Source: Spirochaetales bacterium
Lineage (GTDB): Bacteria; Spirochaetota; Spirochaetia; SZUA-6; RPPD01
Direction: 5' to 3'
DNA: 64,000 nt
Assembly: GCA_016929065.1 (NCBI GenBank)
Contig: JAFGJO010000040.1
Location: 1-64,000, forward strand
The notes under the pieces: generated by a model
The model's input: only the letters and a program-made list of their open reading frames with translations
Told to the model about the DNA's origin: nothing
Database searches by the model: none
Part shown: in pieces, positions 8,741-18,165 of the stretch
Numbering within the stretch: the first letter of the stretch is position 1
How the letters are laid out: every line of letters begins with the position of its first letter
Translations under genes and position numbers: made by a program

Positions 8741-10081
8741 ATGAAAAAATCGTTTCAGTTATTAAATATACTTTTTTTCGCTTTCATGATCAGCTCCTGC
8801 GATTTTCTTTCAACTGGCAGGGACACTGCGACGGTAGTTATCCCGCTTGCTGACGGGGCTGTATCCCGTGCAGTGGGGACATTTCCGGCCAATACCATTG
8901 TCACCAGTTTTACGGTTTCTGTATTCGGCCCCGGGATGGAACCGGTCTCAAAAACAGTGAGCAGCGGAGCCCGTTATATGACCCTGTACGTTCCTGCCGG
9001 AGCCGACCGTCATTTTACTCTCGAAGTCAATTTTGCTCCTCAGGCAGGGTTTCCGGCACAGCACCTCCGGTCTTTCAAGGGCAGGGCAATTGCAGATTTG
9101 CTGCCCGGCCATACTGTCAAACTCAGGATGACCATGACCGCCGGTGCGACGCAGCTTCTGGTACCCGATCAGAGTCTCAACCGGATATGGATATCCGATT
9201 CTCTCCCGGGTTTTTCAGCCGGAACATGGAATGATATGGGAAACACCTCGCTCGCTCCGTCGGGTTTCACTATTGGACCGGACGGGAAAGTAATTGTATC
9301 GAGCGGTGCAATTCTGTATTACGCCGACAGGATATCGCTGTCCACAAACCTGTTCGCAAATCTGGGGACCTATACAATCAACTCACTTGCCTTCGACAAG
9401 ACAAGAAATTATCTGTATACAACTTTTTCCATTATTGGAGCATCTGCCCCCATCGGGTACATCTACCGGTTCACGGATTTTCCGAATACCACGACTGCAG
9501 ATCCCTATACCATAAACTTCACCGACAACATCACCGGGATATCCTATTTCATCCGGCGTATCAGGGGAATATCGGTTGATCCCTGGACAGGATTTCTCTA
9601 CTGTGCGGGCGAGATGGCGGATGCGACCACACCGACCGTCCCCATCCAGGTGGTATTCTCATTCGATCCTGCCGGTACCGGTACAGTACCGGATTTCGTT
9701 ACCGATCCCCGGTTTGCCACACTGCGGGATGTGATCGTGAAGGATGAGGGTATTTTTGTTCTAAATGAGACAAGTGAAGCTGTCCCCACGCAGTATGATT
9801 ATCCGAATATTTTCCAGTACGACCGCAATTTGAATGAAAAGAATACATATGGAACAATCTCGATTGACAGCGTATATCCGATCATTGCCGGTTCTGTTAC
9901 CCCCGGCAAGTTCTATCACCCGAAACGATTTTTCGCGCATGAAAACGAGGGATTGTATATTATTGATGATTCAACGACGTATGAAAAAGTCGTGTATATC
10001 GGTCTCAGTTTGAGCGATTCGTCATGGGATACCTTCCCCGGCGACCTGGGAACTTCGGAGCTGTTCAATTTTATTGAGTAG
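8741..10081 (+). CDS. lipoprotein, paralogue 4 of the CDFLS family
   Basis: A 446-residue lipoprotein with GGAGG before ATG 8741 and a TATAAT box at 8700-8705 that may serve as its -10. Lipobox ISSC precedes CDFLSTGRDTATVVIPL. The family module is complete (SRAVG, VTSFTVSVFGPGMEP, GARYMTLYVPAG, HFTLEVNF, ATQLLVPDQ), as are the late motifs ISVDPWTGFLYC, LRDVIVKDEGIFVLN and NEGLYIIDD. It is separated from copies 1-3 by the inverted FG-GAP gene, so the cluster has been interrupted or rearranged. Propeller-like C-terminal part; function unknown. Confidence 0.8.
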   Translation: MKKSFQLLNILFFAFMISSCDFLSTGRDTATVVIPLADGAVSRAVGTFPANTIVTSFTVSVFGPGMEPVSKTVSSGARYMTLYVPAGADRHFTLEVNFAPQAGFPAQHLRSFKGRAIADLLPGHTVKLRMTMTAGATQLLVPDQSLNRIWISDSLPGFSAGTWNDMGNTSLAPSGFTIGPDGKVIVSSGAILYYADRISLSTNLFANLGTYTINSLAFDKTRNYLYTTFSIIGASAPIGYIYRFTDFPNTTTADPYTINFTDNITGISYFIRRIRGISVDPWTGFLYCAGEMADATTPTVPIQVVFSFDPAGTGTVPDFVTDPRFATLRDVIVKDEGIFVLNETSEAVPTQYDYPNIFQYDRNLNEKNTYGTISIDSVYPIIAGSVTPGKFYHPKRFFAHENEGLYIIDDSTTYEKVVYIGLSLSDSSWDTFPGDLGTSELFNFIE

Positions 10082-10133
10082 CCGGTTCGTATTTCGCGGG
10101 CGACTTTCCAATACTATTGCACCCGTAACACGG

Positions 10134-11846
10134 TCAATACGACAGAGACCATCCCCGCGCAGCCAGCGTTGCCCGGTCGGCATCAGATCCTGAAGTTCCT
10201 GCATTCGGCGCCCAAATGGTGCCGTTTACCACCGTCGTCGCCACCGCATCGGCAAATATCCCGTCCATTTCAGCGGCTGAAATCGCCGAGCCCATCAAAT
10301 GGTATTCACGGATACGGGTGGTACCCGTATCCCCGATTGATACGAGCGCCGACTCGTTATACGCATACACGATTTCCAGATAGCTGCAGGCTTCGAGTCC
10401 TGAGATTGTCACCAGATTTCCCAGGCCGCCGCCTGATGCCGCGCCGAAACGGGTCAGTGCCGCACCGTTGGACACTTCAAGAGAATGGGAGTGGGTCCCG
10501 GGACCGAGTCCGCTCTTTACGACCGACTGACCGGACACTGCGGCGGACGTGGTTCCATCAGACCAATGCCAGACCGCATCCGGCGATCCGTCAAAGCCGA
10601 CCAGCATTGTTGTAGTATCACCGGTCGTGCTGAAGCTCACCGTTGCCGCTCCGGTATTCTCCGGGGGCGGCGGCGTCAACTCATAGCCGGCGGTATATAC
10701 AGTCCACCCCTTTCCCGCAAGATTTTCCGCACTCGCATATCCAGCAGCCGAACTTGCCACGTTTCCACGCAGATCGACCACAAGCGGTGCGCTGTTTGGG
10801 ACATTCAGTTCGCTCCTGCCCAGTGCGTCAAGATCGGCGAGAATCTGGTCGATATCAGCCTCATCAAGCTGGTTGTAGGCCAGGTTCAGATTGTTGATCT
10901 GGATGCAGCCGGTGATGTTGACCTGCGCAAGATGATTGTACCGCAGATCAATTGTCCCGGTGGCAAGCTGGTTGCCCAGCGCCCCCTCCAGATCCAGCGA
11001 TGTATAATTGTTAGACCAACCGAGAATTTCCACATTCCGGGTGCTGCTGCTGGAGGGGATGGACAGTTCTCCTGACTGATGGTCATCCCAGATATACAGT
11101 TCCGCGATCTGCGGGAATTGAGTCATATCCGCGAACATTGTCGCATTGGCAAGGCTGTGGTTTTCCCGGATACAGATATGCCAGACATCTGCACCGACAG
11201 TCCCGAAATTGATGGTGGTGTAGTTGTTCAACGCGCCCCGCAAATCCTCAAGTGCCGTGCAGTCTGACAGGTCAAGCGCACCAAGATTGCAGTCCTCGAA
11301 ACACGCGCGGCGGAGCGACGGCGTATTGGAGAGATCAACACTCTGCAGATTTGTGGAAAGAAAGCACTCGATGGTCTCCAGATTGACGAAATCATGGAAA
11401 TTCAGGGAGGTGAAATCGTTATAGGAACTGCACCATTCAACAAGATACGGGGCGGCAACCTGAAGGTTGCTCACCGTCGAGACATGCTGATCGTCATTGA
11501 ATTCGATGGAATAGGTACCGCCGTCACCGGCGTCATACCCCAGATTGATGCGCCGCAATGCGCTCCAGGGAGTCACTGACAGGGTATTTGACCGGCTTTC
11601 CGCGCTCCCGTAATTTTTTTCCGGATGGGTCAGGCTACTCGTTGCTCCGTCGGCAAAAGTCCAGAGAACCTCTGCATCGGAAGAGAGAACGATAATCGGA
11701 GAAAATACAGCACCTTCGGAGACAAAGGTAATGACTCCCGGCTCCCCGGTTCCGACTCCGCCCGGAACACCGGGAGGGGCACAGGAGATACAGAGTACGG
11801 CAATCAAACAGAAAGAAATACCACAACCAGAAATACAAATTTTCAT
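10134..11846 (-). CDS. lipoprotein with leucine-rich repeats and PKD-like modules
   Basis: A 570-residue lipoprotein; ATG 11846 has GGAGAGG upstream, while an ATG 36 bases earlier has none. Lipobox LCISC. A PKD-like strand module (VLWTFADGATSSL) at about residues 50-75 is followed by irregular leucine-rich repeats (LETIECFLSTNLQSVDLSN, ALDLSDCTALEDLRG, IDLRYNHLAQVNITGC, LNLAYNQLDEADID) over roughly residues 110-360, of the BspA-like or internalin-like surface type. A Pro-rich linker TPPPPENTG leads to a second, shorter PKD/LRR unit (AVWHWSDGTTSAAV, then IWAPNAGTSG). The protein therefore contains the same architecture twice. Such proteins usually bind host or matrix ligands; here that is inference. 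Confidence 0.8.
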   Translation of the reverse strand: MKICISGCGISFCLIAVLCISCAPPGVPGGVGTGEPGVITFVSEGAVFSPIIVLSSDAEVLWTFADGATSSLTHPEKNYGSAESRSNTLSVTPWSALRRINLGYDAGDGGTYSIEFNDDQHVSTVSNLQVAAPYLVEWCSSYNDFTSLNFHDFVNLETIECFLSTNLQSVDLSNTPSLRRACFEDCNLGALDLSDCTALEDLRGALNNYTTINFGTVGADVWHICIRENHSLANATMFADMTQFPQIAELYIWDDHQSGELSIPSSSSTRNVEILGWSNNYTSLDLEGALGNQLATGTIDLRYNHLAQVNITGCIQINNLNLAYNQLDEADIDQILADLDALGRSELNVPNSAPLVVDLRGNVASSAAGYASAENLAGKGWTVYTAGYELTPPPPENTGAATVSFSTTGDTTTMLVGFDGSPDAVWHWSDGTTSAAVSGQSVVKSGLGPGTHSHSLEVSNGAALTRFGAASGGGLGNLVTISGLEACSYLEIVYAYNESALVSIGDTGTTRIREYHLMGSAISAAEMDGIFADAVATTVVNGTIWAPNAGTSGSDADRATLAARGWSLSY

Positions 11847-12097
11847 TATAATCCTCTCCGGTATATTTATTACAACTGCCACTATGGCTTTATTCCACCA
11901 ATATTTGCAGAAATACCTTCATCAGGACAATATGCCTTTTGGTACAGATTGTCCAGGAAAATATCAGAACATGCCAATTGGTACATGGAGTACTACATCA
12001 AATTCATTATAATGGTCGGCGATGGATGACAGGAATAATCCATGTCCTGATACCCGATACTGTAACCAGCTGTGTCCTATTTCGGAGGTTGTGATTC

Positions 12098-13051
12098 ATG
12101 AAAAAACTGCCGTTCATTCTCCTGATTTCCCTGCTGTGCGCCGCATGTCCCTTTATTAACAGGGAACCGGCGTATTCCCTTGAACTTTCCCGGACACTCT
12201 GGGGGGTCGACTATCTGGTCAGCACCGATGCTCCCTCCATCGCCGACGGAATTCTCTTTTCTGCATGGACACGGATTCCCGATCCGGGAACTGCTGTCAG
12301 CGGAGAGCCCGGAACCCTCTGGACCCGCGGGAACCTGAACGTTCTCATCGTCAACAGCACTAACTGGGATATTATTGCAATAGACGGAAACTCAAGCGTC
12401 ATCGAATACAATGGCGAGTACGGCGACGAATTCGGGCTCCCGGGAACCATTCGGGCACGCTATAATGCAAATACCATGTTCGGCACAATGGGCTCCTACT
12501 GGATCGGAGACTATTCCTGTTACGACTCCGATTATTATGCAAACGGCCGTACCCAGGACGAGGTAAAGGACTGGGTCTGGGTAGCCTGGTTTATCCGGCT
12601 GAATAATGACGACTCATTCACGATACGGCAATGGCTGAAATTCGGCGCAGACGGAGAAGTCTTCCCTGCGGCCGATCCCGGAAGCGATACCGTCAACCGG
12701 ACAGCAGTGAGGAACAGAATGATTGAGCTCGGGGCCGATCCATCGGTCGCGAACGCCTGGATACCGGATAATACTGTGCTCAATTTTGTCATCGGCGAGA
12801 ATAATGGCTATTTCTGGCATGCCCGCCTTGAAGAGCGTTCCGACCTTCCGACACTCCAGGAACTTGAGGAAATTTCCGGACTTGAAAATGCGGATTCCGA
12901 TGCATGGGCGTTCTACCCGCTTGAATGGCGCCGGGACGCTCCATTCATCGAAGATACAAGCGGTAATGGACATCATCTGAATATCATGTCCAACGAAGTG
13001 AATACCGGCACTGTGTACCCCGGCCCAGCAGCGCCTCTAACAGGACGTTGA
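12098..13051 (+). CDS. lectin/LamG-like lipoprotein, possibly truncated at its 3' end
   Basis: A 317-residue lipoprotein with GGAGG nine bases before ATG 12098 and lipobox LCAAC. The mature region has strands and aromatic residues compatible with a concanavalin A-like lectin fold (WVWVAWFIRLNNDDSFTIRQWLKF, then YFWHARLEE). The last ~50 residues (AFYPLEWRRDAPFIEDTSGNGHHLNI) look like the beginning of a LamG-type domain, whose opening FxLdG...DsSGNgnH is recognisable, but the frame ends 28 residues later at a TGA inside a hairpin repeat. The C-terminal domain is therefore probably lost. I have not identified a carbohydrate target. The lectin fold is a tentative call; the lipoprotein call is secure. 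Confidence 0.65.
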   Translation: MKKLPFILLISLLCAACPFINREPAYSLELSRTLWGVDYLVSTDAPSIADGILFSAWTRIPDPGTAVSGEPGTLWTRGNLNVLIVNSTNWDIIAIDGNSSVIEYNGEYGDEFGLPGTIRARYNANTMFGTMGSYWIGDYSCYDSDYYANGRTQDEVKDWVWVAWFIRLNNDDSFTIRQWLKFGADGEVFPAADPGSDTVNRTAVRNRMIELGADPSVANAWIPDNTVLNFVIGENNGYFWHARLEERSDLPTLQELEEISGLENADSDAWAFYPLEWRRDAPFIEDTSGNGHHLNIMSNEVNTGTVYPGPAAPLTGR

Positions 13052-13076
13052 AAAAGGTTCCACTTTCTCAACATCC
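13043..13076. repeat. REP-like imperfect hairpin between convergent genes
   Basis: GGA-C-GTTGA (13043-13051) pairs with TCAAC-A-TCC (13068-13076), with an inner AAAG/CTTT stem. It has no T-run, so it is not a classic terminator. The stop codon of the upstream lectin-like gene lies inside its left arm. Confidence 0.5.
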
Positions 13077-13112
13077 CGTGCAAAATTTGAGGCAGCAGGA
13101 AAAATACCGGCA

Positions 13113-14021
13113 TTAATTGACCAGTGCCTCCTGGACAGCTTGAAGAATGACGTTTGTGATGACATTTGCCTCATCCATATCATCGATATCCACACAACGG
13201 CAGAGTTTATTCGCAGCGAGCAGTTGCGCCTGAAGACAGTAATCGAGTCCATTGTTATTGAGATTCTGAAGTGTGGCAGAATGGTTAAAATTGGACCAAT
13301 CCGCGTCCTGAGACTGGAATGCATGGTTGGAATACTGAAGATCGGCATTTATCGTCGTCGTATCGGTAAAAAGATAAGTTTCCACCTGTAAACCAGCCAA
13401 CGTGTTTGCGGTATTTGACAGCTCAATTCGCCATCCGCTTGCAGGATCAGCGAGTTCGAGTGCTGTCGCTTCGCCTGGGTCCTGATCGGGCTGCCGGTTC
13501 TCTGTAAAATAGGGGCAGCTTGATGCTTCATCCGATAAAAAAAAGAGTTTCTTCTTCGCAGTTGGGCGGAATTCCAGGGGACCGCTCCCCCCGACATTTG
13601 TGCGTAAAAAACTGTTATTCACCGCACTGCCAAAAGAAATGCGGATTGTTTCAAGTCCTGAATCATCTGTTGCACTGTGATCGCCGTGTACTCCGGCAAC
13701 CGGCGCATTGTGATTAATGAGAAGGAGGGTCGCCTTCACTGCGGCTGTATCGGTAGTCCAGTCGACGATTAGTTCAGGCTCATATCCAAACATCATGACC
13801 GCGATACGAACATCATGAGCAGCAGCGGTCAGGTTGTCAAACAGGCTGTTTAACCCTGTCCGGTATGCGGTTATTTTCGTACTCATGGAAGCTGTACCAT
13901 CAATATTTATCACCAGGTCGATCGGAGTGGGCCCGGACGGCTCCCGCAAATCATTGATCATATCGCTGCAGGAGAAGAGGAACTGTACGGCAAATACAGC
14001 AATTATTGCTGCTTTTTTCAT
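13113..14021 (-). CDS. von Willebrand factor A-domain lipoprotein
   Basis: A 302-residue lipoprotein. Two ATGs lie six bases apart; GGAGG abuts the first, so the second (14021) has the workable spacing. Lipobox FLFSC is followed by SDMINDLREPSGP, nearly the same leader as the FG-GAP lipoprotein. The VWA domain begins at once: VINIDGTASMSTKI is a variant MIDAS motif (DxSxS replaced by D-G-T-A-S), followed by AVMMFGY, a Thr-containing loop, and SDEASSCPYF around residue 165. Extracellular VWA domains bind ligands through a metal ion; the altered motif still keeps Asp, Thr and Ser. No ATPase partner gene is near, so a surface-binding role is more likely than a chaperone one. Confidence 0.85.
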   Translation of the reverse strand: MKKAAIIAVFAVQFLFSCSDMINDLREPSGPTPIDLVINIDGTASMSTKITAYRTGLNSLFDNLTAAAHDVRIAVMMFGYEPELIVDWTTDTAAVKATLLLINHNAPVAGVHGDHSATDDSGLETIRISFGSAVNNSFLRTNVGGSGPLEFRPTAKKKLFFLSDEASSCPYFTENRQPDQDPGEATALELADPASGWRIELSNTANTLAGLQVETYLFTDTTTINADLQYSNHAFQSQDADWSNFNHSATLQNLNNNGLDYCLQAQLLAANKLCRCVDIDDMDEANVITNVILQAVQEALVN

Positions 14022-14284
14022 TTTCATCCTCCATATTTTTTGGATGCGTATCTGAATATATCAGGGTGATAAACAACATACATTTTGTATACATAACATA
14101 TATCACCTATTTTGTGAATTATCATTATTCATCCTATTGAAATAAAAATAAAGAAATTGTATTGTCAGATATTCACATGCCGAACTTTCTGTCGATATTT
14201 AAATATTTTTTTATATTGAGGGATTTTGCCGGTTTTTGCGGTATTAATTACAAAAGATAAATTAAAAGAAGAGGAATTATCCAA

Positions 14285-15925
14285 ATGTCACCAATCAAAC
14301 GTTTGCCTGCTGTTCTGTTTAGTTTGTTGGTATCCACCGCAGCATTTTCACAGCAACCGATGAACCAGGAGCCGTATGAACTGCTCTTGTCACCGTCCGT
14401 GACCGGAGGCGTAACCCTCCCGCTCGGTGTGTTTAACGATATATCCGATTTCGGCGGCGGCGGTGAACTCAGCTGTGAAATGGGGAATCTTCTTTTTCCG
14501 CAGACCGTACTCCGGTTATCGCTGGGATTCGGCGTGCTCTCCGAACAGCTCACCGCAGTGGATGCATTCGCTCTCACCTCTTTAACCCTCATGGCGGGAT
14601 ATACGATTCCCATCACCGGTGATATCTGGATTATTCCGGTGCTGGGGGGTGGATATCTAGGACACATGATAGCCGGATCCACTTCCAATCTGTATCTTGA
14701 TCCGCATCTGCGGGTCGAGGTTGATGGTGCCTTCACAATATTTGACGACTTTCAGATAATTGCCGGACCGTACACCACAGTTTTTTTTGAACAGTCAAAT
14801 GTCGCCTTTTTTATTGGACTGAATCTGGGTGTCAGAAACAATTTTCATATCTTTATCGAGCCGCAGAAACCTCTGATGATGCCCGGCACGATCCAGATTC
14901 GTCCCGGTTTCGAGAGTTTTTCTCCCAACAAGGACGGGATCAAGGATGTCATGCCCCTCTTTCCCTTTGTTGGCGGACCCTTTGACCGATTCGAAATCAG
15001 AATTAAAAATGCTGAAAATAAAACCTTCGAAACAATCCGCGGCGGCAATGTCATTGCAAAAGAATACACTTGGGACGGCCTGTCTGACAGCAACAAAACA
15101 GCCGACGACGGGGCCTATACTGCCGAGCTTGTGATCATCGCGGGTTCAGATGAAAAAACTGTCTCAAGCACCCCGTTTATTGTGGATACAACTCCCCCGG
15201 CAGTTTCTGTAACGATTTCCAACAGGGTTTTCTCCCCGGACAAAGACGGCAAGGCAGATACCTCTACCATTTCACTTGCATCAAAAAACAATGAAAAAAT
15301 ATTTGACTGGAAACTCACTATTATTGATCCTGTGGGTAATGTTTTTCTTGAACACATCGGTATACCAGGCAAGGATACATCGTTTACATGGAATGGCTAT
15401 TCAAGCGCCGGTGAATTGGTGCAGTCATCCCAGCAATATACCGTAAAAACCGAGGTGCAGGATAAAGCAGGAAACAAAACGACTATCTCTGACGTGATCG
15501 ATACCGATATTCTTGTGCAGAAGTTTGGAAACCGCTTCAAGGTCATTATTCCAAGTATTGTTTTCGAGGGATATTCTGATGACTTTACCGTGGGAAAACC
15601 CGAACAGGTACGGAAAAACAGGGAAGTTCTGGACCGGCTGAGTGAACTATTCGCCAATTATCCAGGGTACTCCCTGATCGTGGAAGGCTATGCGGTGAAT
15701 GTGTATACCGATTCTGCTGCCCGCATTAAAAAGGAAAACGAGGAAGTACTGCTCCCGCTCTCGCAGAAACGGGCTGAATCCATCCGAACCGCACTGATTG
15801 AACGCGGCTTTATTGCGGACAATATTATAGCAGTCGGAAAAGGAAATGCAAATCCTGTTGTCCCCTATACTGACTCAGAAAACCAGTGGAAAAACCGGAG
15901 AGTAGAATTTATTCTGGAAAAATAA
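14285..15925 (+). CDS. OmpA-family outer-membrane protein with FlgD-like Ig modules
   Basis: A 546-residue protein with a Sec signal (ending STAAFSQ). Residues ~30-205 look like a small beta-barrel (glycine/aromatic strands). Two FlgD/gliding-type Ig modules follow, each opened by the Ca-binding-like motif FSPNKDGIKD (~215) or FSPDKDGKADT (~315) and closed by WDGLSDSNKTADDGAYT or WNGYSSAGELV. The last ~110 residues are an OmpA peptidoglycan-binding domain (LIVEGYA, LSQKRAESIRTALIERG, VGKGNANPV, NRRVEFIL), with the Asp and Arg expected to hold diaminopimelate replaced or shifted in places. It should tether the outer membrane to peptidoglycan. Its 3' end lies three bases from the stop of the convergent lyase gene. 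Confidence 0.85.
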   Translation: MSPIKRLPAVLFSLLVSTAAFSQQPMNQEPYELLLSPSVTGGVTLPLGVFNDISDFGGGGELSCEMGNLLFPQTVLRLSLGFGVLSEQLTAVDAFALTSLTLMAGYTIPITGDIWIIPVLGGGYLGHMIAGSTSNLYLDPHLRVEVDGAFTIFDDFQIIAGPYTTVFFEQSNVAFFIGLNLGVRNNFHIFIEPQKPLMMPGTIQIRPGFESFSPNKDGIKDVMPLFPFVGGPFDRFEIRIKNAENKTFETIRGGNVIAKEYTWDGLSDSNKTADDGAYTAELVIIAGSDEKTVSSTPFIVDTTPPAVSVTISNRVFSPDKDGKADTSTISLASKNNEKIFDWKLTIIDPVGNVFLEHIGIPGKDTSFTWNGYSSAGELVQSSQQYTVKTEVQDKAGNKTTISDVIDTDILVQKFGNRFKVIIPSIVFEGYSDDFTVGKPEQVRKNREVLDRLSELFANYPGYSLIVEGYAVNVYTDSAARIKKENEEVLLPLSQKRAESIRTALIERGFIADNIIAVGKGNANPVVPYTDSENQWKNRRVEFILEK

Positions 15926-15928
15926 TGG

Positions 15929-17245
15929 TTATTTTCCTTTAAAGTTCACCGCCCAGTCATGAAGGTCAACACCTTCCGGAACCTCAAGTTTCCGTGTTGT
16001 CATAGTATATTTGGGGTAGCCTCCCACCTCATCCTGGCTGTTGATTATCTTTCCTCTCCCGGCAGCCACGACTGTTATTATTCTCTGGTCAACCGGGTCG
16101 CGATCCCATGGACGCATGCCGGCATTTGACAGCACATTATGCGCAGTCTCTGACGCAGGCTTCGCGACAAAACCTTTCGGCCAAACATAGGGAGCATCCA
16201 GCAATACCAGGGAATCATCAGCCACTTTTCCCAGCAGCGCATGGCCATCAGATGTAATATTATCGTTTACATAGATATCTCCCCATCCGTCAATCATTGG
16301 CAGGCCGGCTGCAGTATTCACCCCTGCAATAAAAACATTCCCGACAAATGCAACACGGGCATTTTCCGGCTTCATTTTTGCATAGCTCCATTCATCATGC
16401 ACAAACCTGACCTTCATGGCAGACTCTCCGGGATTATAAATAAAATTGTTGACAACAACACCGGTTGTGAATGCTTTAAAATACGGGTTGCGGTCGTTGT
16501 TATGGGCATACAGGTTTCCGATCACTGCGATATACTGGCAGAAATCATGTATCAGGGTTCCTTTTGAGTGCTCACCTTTTGAATGCGTGGCATTACTCAG
16601 CTCCTCAGCGATGATACAATTACTGATCGTAGAGAAGCGGGTTGTCTGTAATGGCCCGCCTGTACGATTCCCGGAAAAACTGATTCCCTCATCAATCGAC
16701 CAGCTCACTGAACAATGATCAACAATAACATTGTAGCAGGCGCCGGATGTAGATAGTGCATCAGGCTCCCAGTTTTGTTTTTTTAAATCAGCACCGTCCC
16801 CGGGACGGACTGCAATATGCTGAACAAGAACATCATGGGTTGAGATATGAATATTACCGCGGATAATCGTTATCCCGGGAGAAGGAGCGGTCTGCCCGGC
16901 GATTGTCACATACGGCTCCAAAACAACTATTCTTTCCATTTTCATATCGATGATTCCGCCGACCTCAAAAACAATGATACGGGGTCCTTTTGTATACAAT
17001 GCTTCCTGCAGTGAACCGGGACCCTGGGGATTGAGGTTGGTCACCTTGATTACCTGCCCGCCGCGGCCTGCTATTGCATTTATCCCGAATCCCCGGGCAT
17101 CTGAAAACACTTTTTGGCTTGATATTTTAATACCGAAATGTTCCGGTTTATAAAACCAGGAATCGGGTGTGCTTGAGCAACCGGATAAAAACCCTGTCAA
17201 TAAGGAAATCAGCAGAATAAATAATTTCCAAATACTCCTTTTCAT
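15929..17245 (-). CDS. pectate-lyase-like (PL1 fold) lipoprotein
   Basis: A 438-residue lipoprotein with lipobox FLSGC (Cys near 23). The body reads as a right-handed parallel beta-helix with the pectate lyase layout: GRGGQVIKVTNLNPQGPGSLQEAL, then IIVFEVGGIIDM, ITIIRGNIHI, VLVQHIAVRPGDG and VIVDHCSVSWSIDEG. The vDHcsvSWs segment is where PL1 enzymes hold their Ca2+-binding Asp and catalytic Arg neighbourhood. Secreted members cleave polygalacturonate; a related polysaccharide is equally possible. It is transcribed alone: a terminator for the upstream twin gene lies downstream of it on the plus side, and a convergent gene follows. No sugar-uptake genes are adjacent, so its role in feeding is inference. 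Confidence 0.8.
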   Translation of the reverse strand: MKRSIWKLFILLISLLTGFLSGCSSTPDSWFYKPEHFGIKISSQKVFSDARGFGINAIAGRGGQVIKVTNLNPQGPGSLQEALYTKGPRIIVFEVGGIIDMKMERIVVLEPYVTIAGQTAPSPGITIIRGNIHISTHDVLVQHIAVRPGDGADLKKQNWEPDALSTSGACYNVIVDHCSVSWSIDEGISFSGNRTGGPLQTTRFSTISNCIIAEELSNATHSKGEHSKGTLIHDFCQYIAVIGNLYAHNNDRNPYFKAFTTGVVVNNFIYNPGESAMKVRFVHDEWSYAKMKPENARVAFVGNVFIAGVNTAAGLPMIDGWGDIYVNDNITSDGHALLGKVADDSLVLLDAPYVWPKGFVAKPASETAHNVLSNAGMRPWDRDPVDQRIITVVAAGRGKIINSQDEVGGYPKYTMTTRKLEVPEGVDLHDWAVNFKGK

Positions 17246-17256
17246 ATCTTCCCTCC

Positions 17257-17295
17257 AAAAAAAATGCCGAAAAACGGTTTATCCGTTCCCCGGCA
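17257..17295 (-). other. terminator-like hairpin between the lyase gene and the upstream twin gene
   Basis: On the minus strand, TGCCG/CGGCA (17291-17295 with 17265-17269) and inner AACGG/CCGTT arms form a two-part stem followed by eight T (plus-strand A at 17257-17264). It should terminate transcription of the lipoprotein gene that ends at 17316. Confidence 0.8.
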
Positions 17296-17315
17296 CTCAT
17301 AGTACACAAGTTACA

Positions 17316-18053
17316 TTACTTTGTATATGTCCATGTTACTGCAGCATCGAACAGTTTCCAGCCGTCATCGGTGACGATATTTTCCATTCCTTCAAACAAA
17401 AAGAACATGACACGACGAGCAGGGACAACTTCGCCCAGCATATTTTTTGCACCCTTTTCATAGGCATAAATAAATGCTGCATCGGGATCATCCGGAGCAG
17501 TTGCAACAACAACGACATCTCCGCCCGGTTTGCCAAATCCCATTGTGCCCTCTTCGGCGTAGACCTTCACAAGTCCGGAAAGTCCTGCTGCAAGGGGATG
17601 GCCCGGTTTTACAATTTTCACTTCAGAGTACATGAACTCTTTTTTTCCATTATCAACTTCACCCATGGCACCGGTAAATCCCATTTCGTCGCCGACATAG
17701 TTTTCACACGAAAGGATCGGCTGCTCGGAAAATACAAATTTTGATTTGACACGGTTTGACGCGTTGGTCTCGCTCAGAAATACAAAATCATAATCCTTTG
17801 TTTCTTCTCCGGTGAGCGGTTTTGCCGCCATGGGGACAACCGTATACCCAAGTTTTTCCAGATGAGAGATAACAACTTTATCATGATCCTTTATTTCATC
17901 GCCTTCAATACGGGCAACATAAAGAATACTGCCGCCTGCTTTTGAAGCAGTTTCGGTCTTTGCCGGTGTCTGGCTTGTTGACTCTGCAGCTGATACACAT
18001 GATGAAATTACGAGTATTGCAGTACAAACAGCCAATATCAGTGTTTTTTTCAT
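17316..18053 (-). CDS. ThuA/GATase1-like lipoprotein, twin A
   Basis: A 245-residue lipoprotein with lipobox VISSC followed by a short Thr/Ala/Lys-rich linker. The domain starts ILYVARIEGDEIKDHDKVVISHLEKLGYTV and contains DYDFVFLSET, PILSCENYVGDEMGF, GHPLAAGLSG and RRVMFFLFEGMENIVTDDGWKLFDAAVTWTYTK. That layout (Rossmann-like strand, H-D-K helix, 'xDgwkLfdaAVxW' end) is the one seen in ThuA-like/class I glutamine-amidotransferase-like domains of secreted proteins, which often lack the catalytic Cys triad. It is a clear paralogue of the gene at 18218-18946. Each twin has its own ribosome site and terminator. Function unknown. Confidence 0.7.
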   Translation of the reverse strand: MKKTLILAVCTAILVISSCVSAAESTSQTPAKTETASKAGGSILYVARIEGDEIKDHDKVVISHLEKLGYTVVPMAAKPLTGEETKDYDFVFLSETNASNRVKSKFVFSEQPILSCENYVGDEMGFTGAMGEVDNGKKEFMYSEVKIVKPGHPLAAGLSGLVKVYAEEGTMGFGKPGGDVVVVATAPDDPDAAFIYAYEKGAKNMLGEVVPARRVMFFLFEGMENIVTDDGWKLFDAAVTWTYTK

Positions 18054-18165
18054 TTATTCCTCCTGTTTGAAAGTTACATTGAAGTTTTCAGGATATCACT
18101 TCAAAAAGGAAGAATCAACATACTTTATGGTCAAAGTCTGTCTCCGTGTGCAGATTATATAATTT

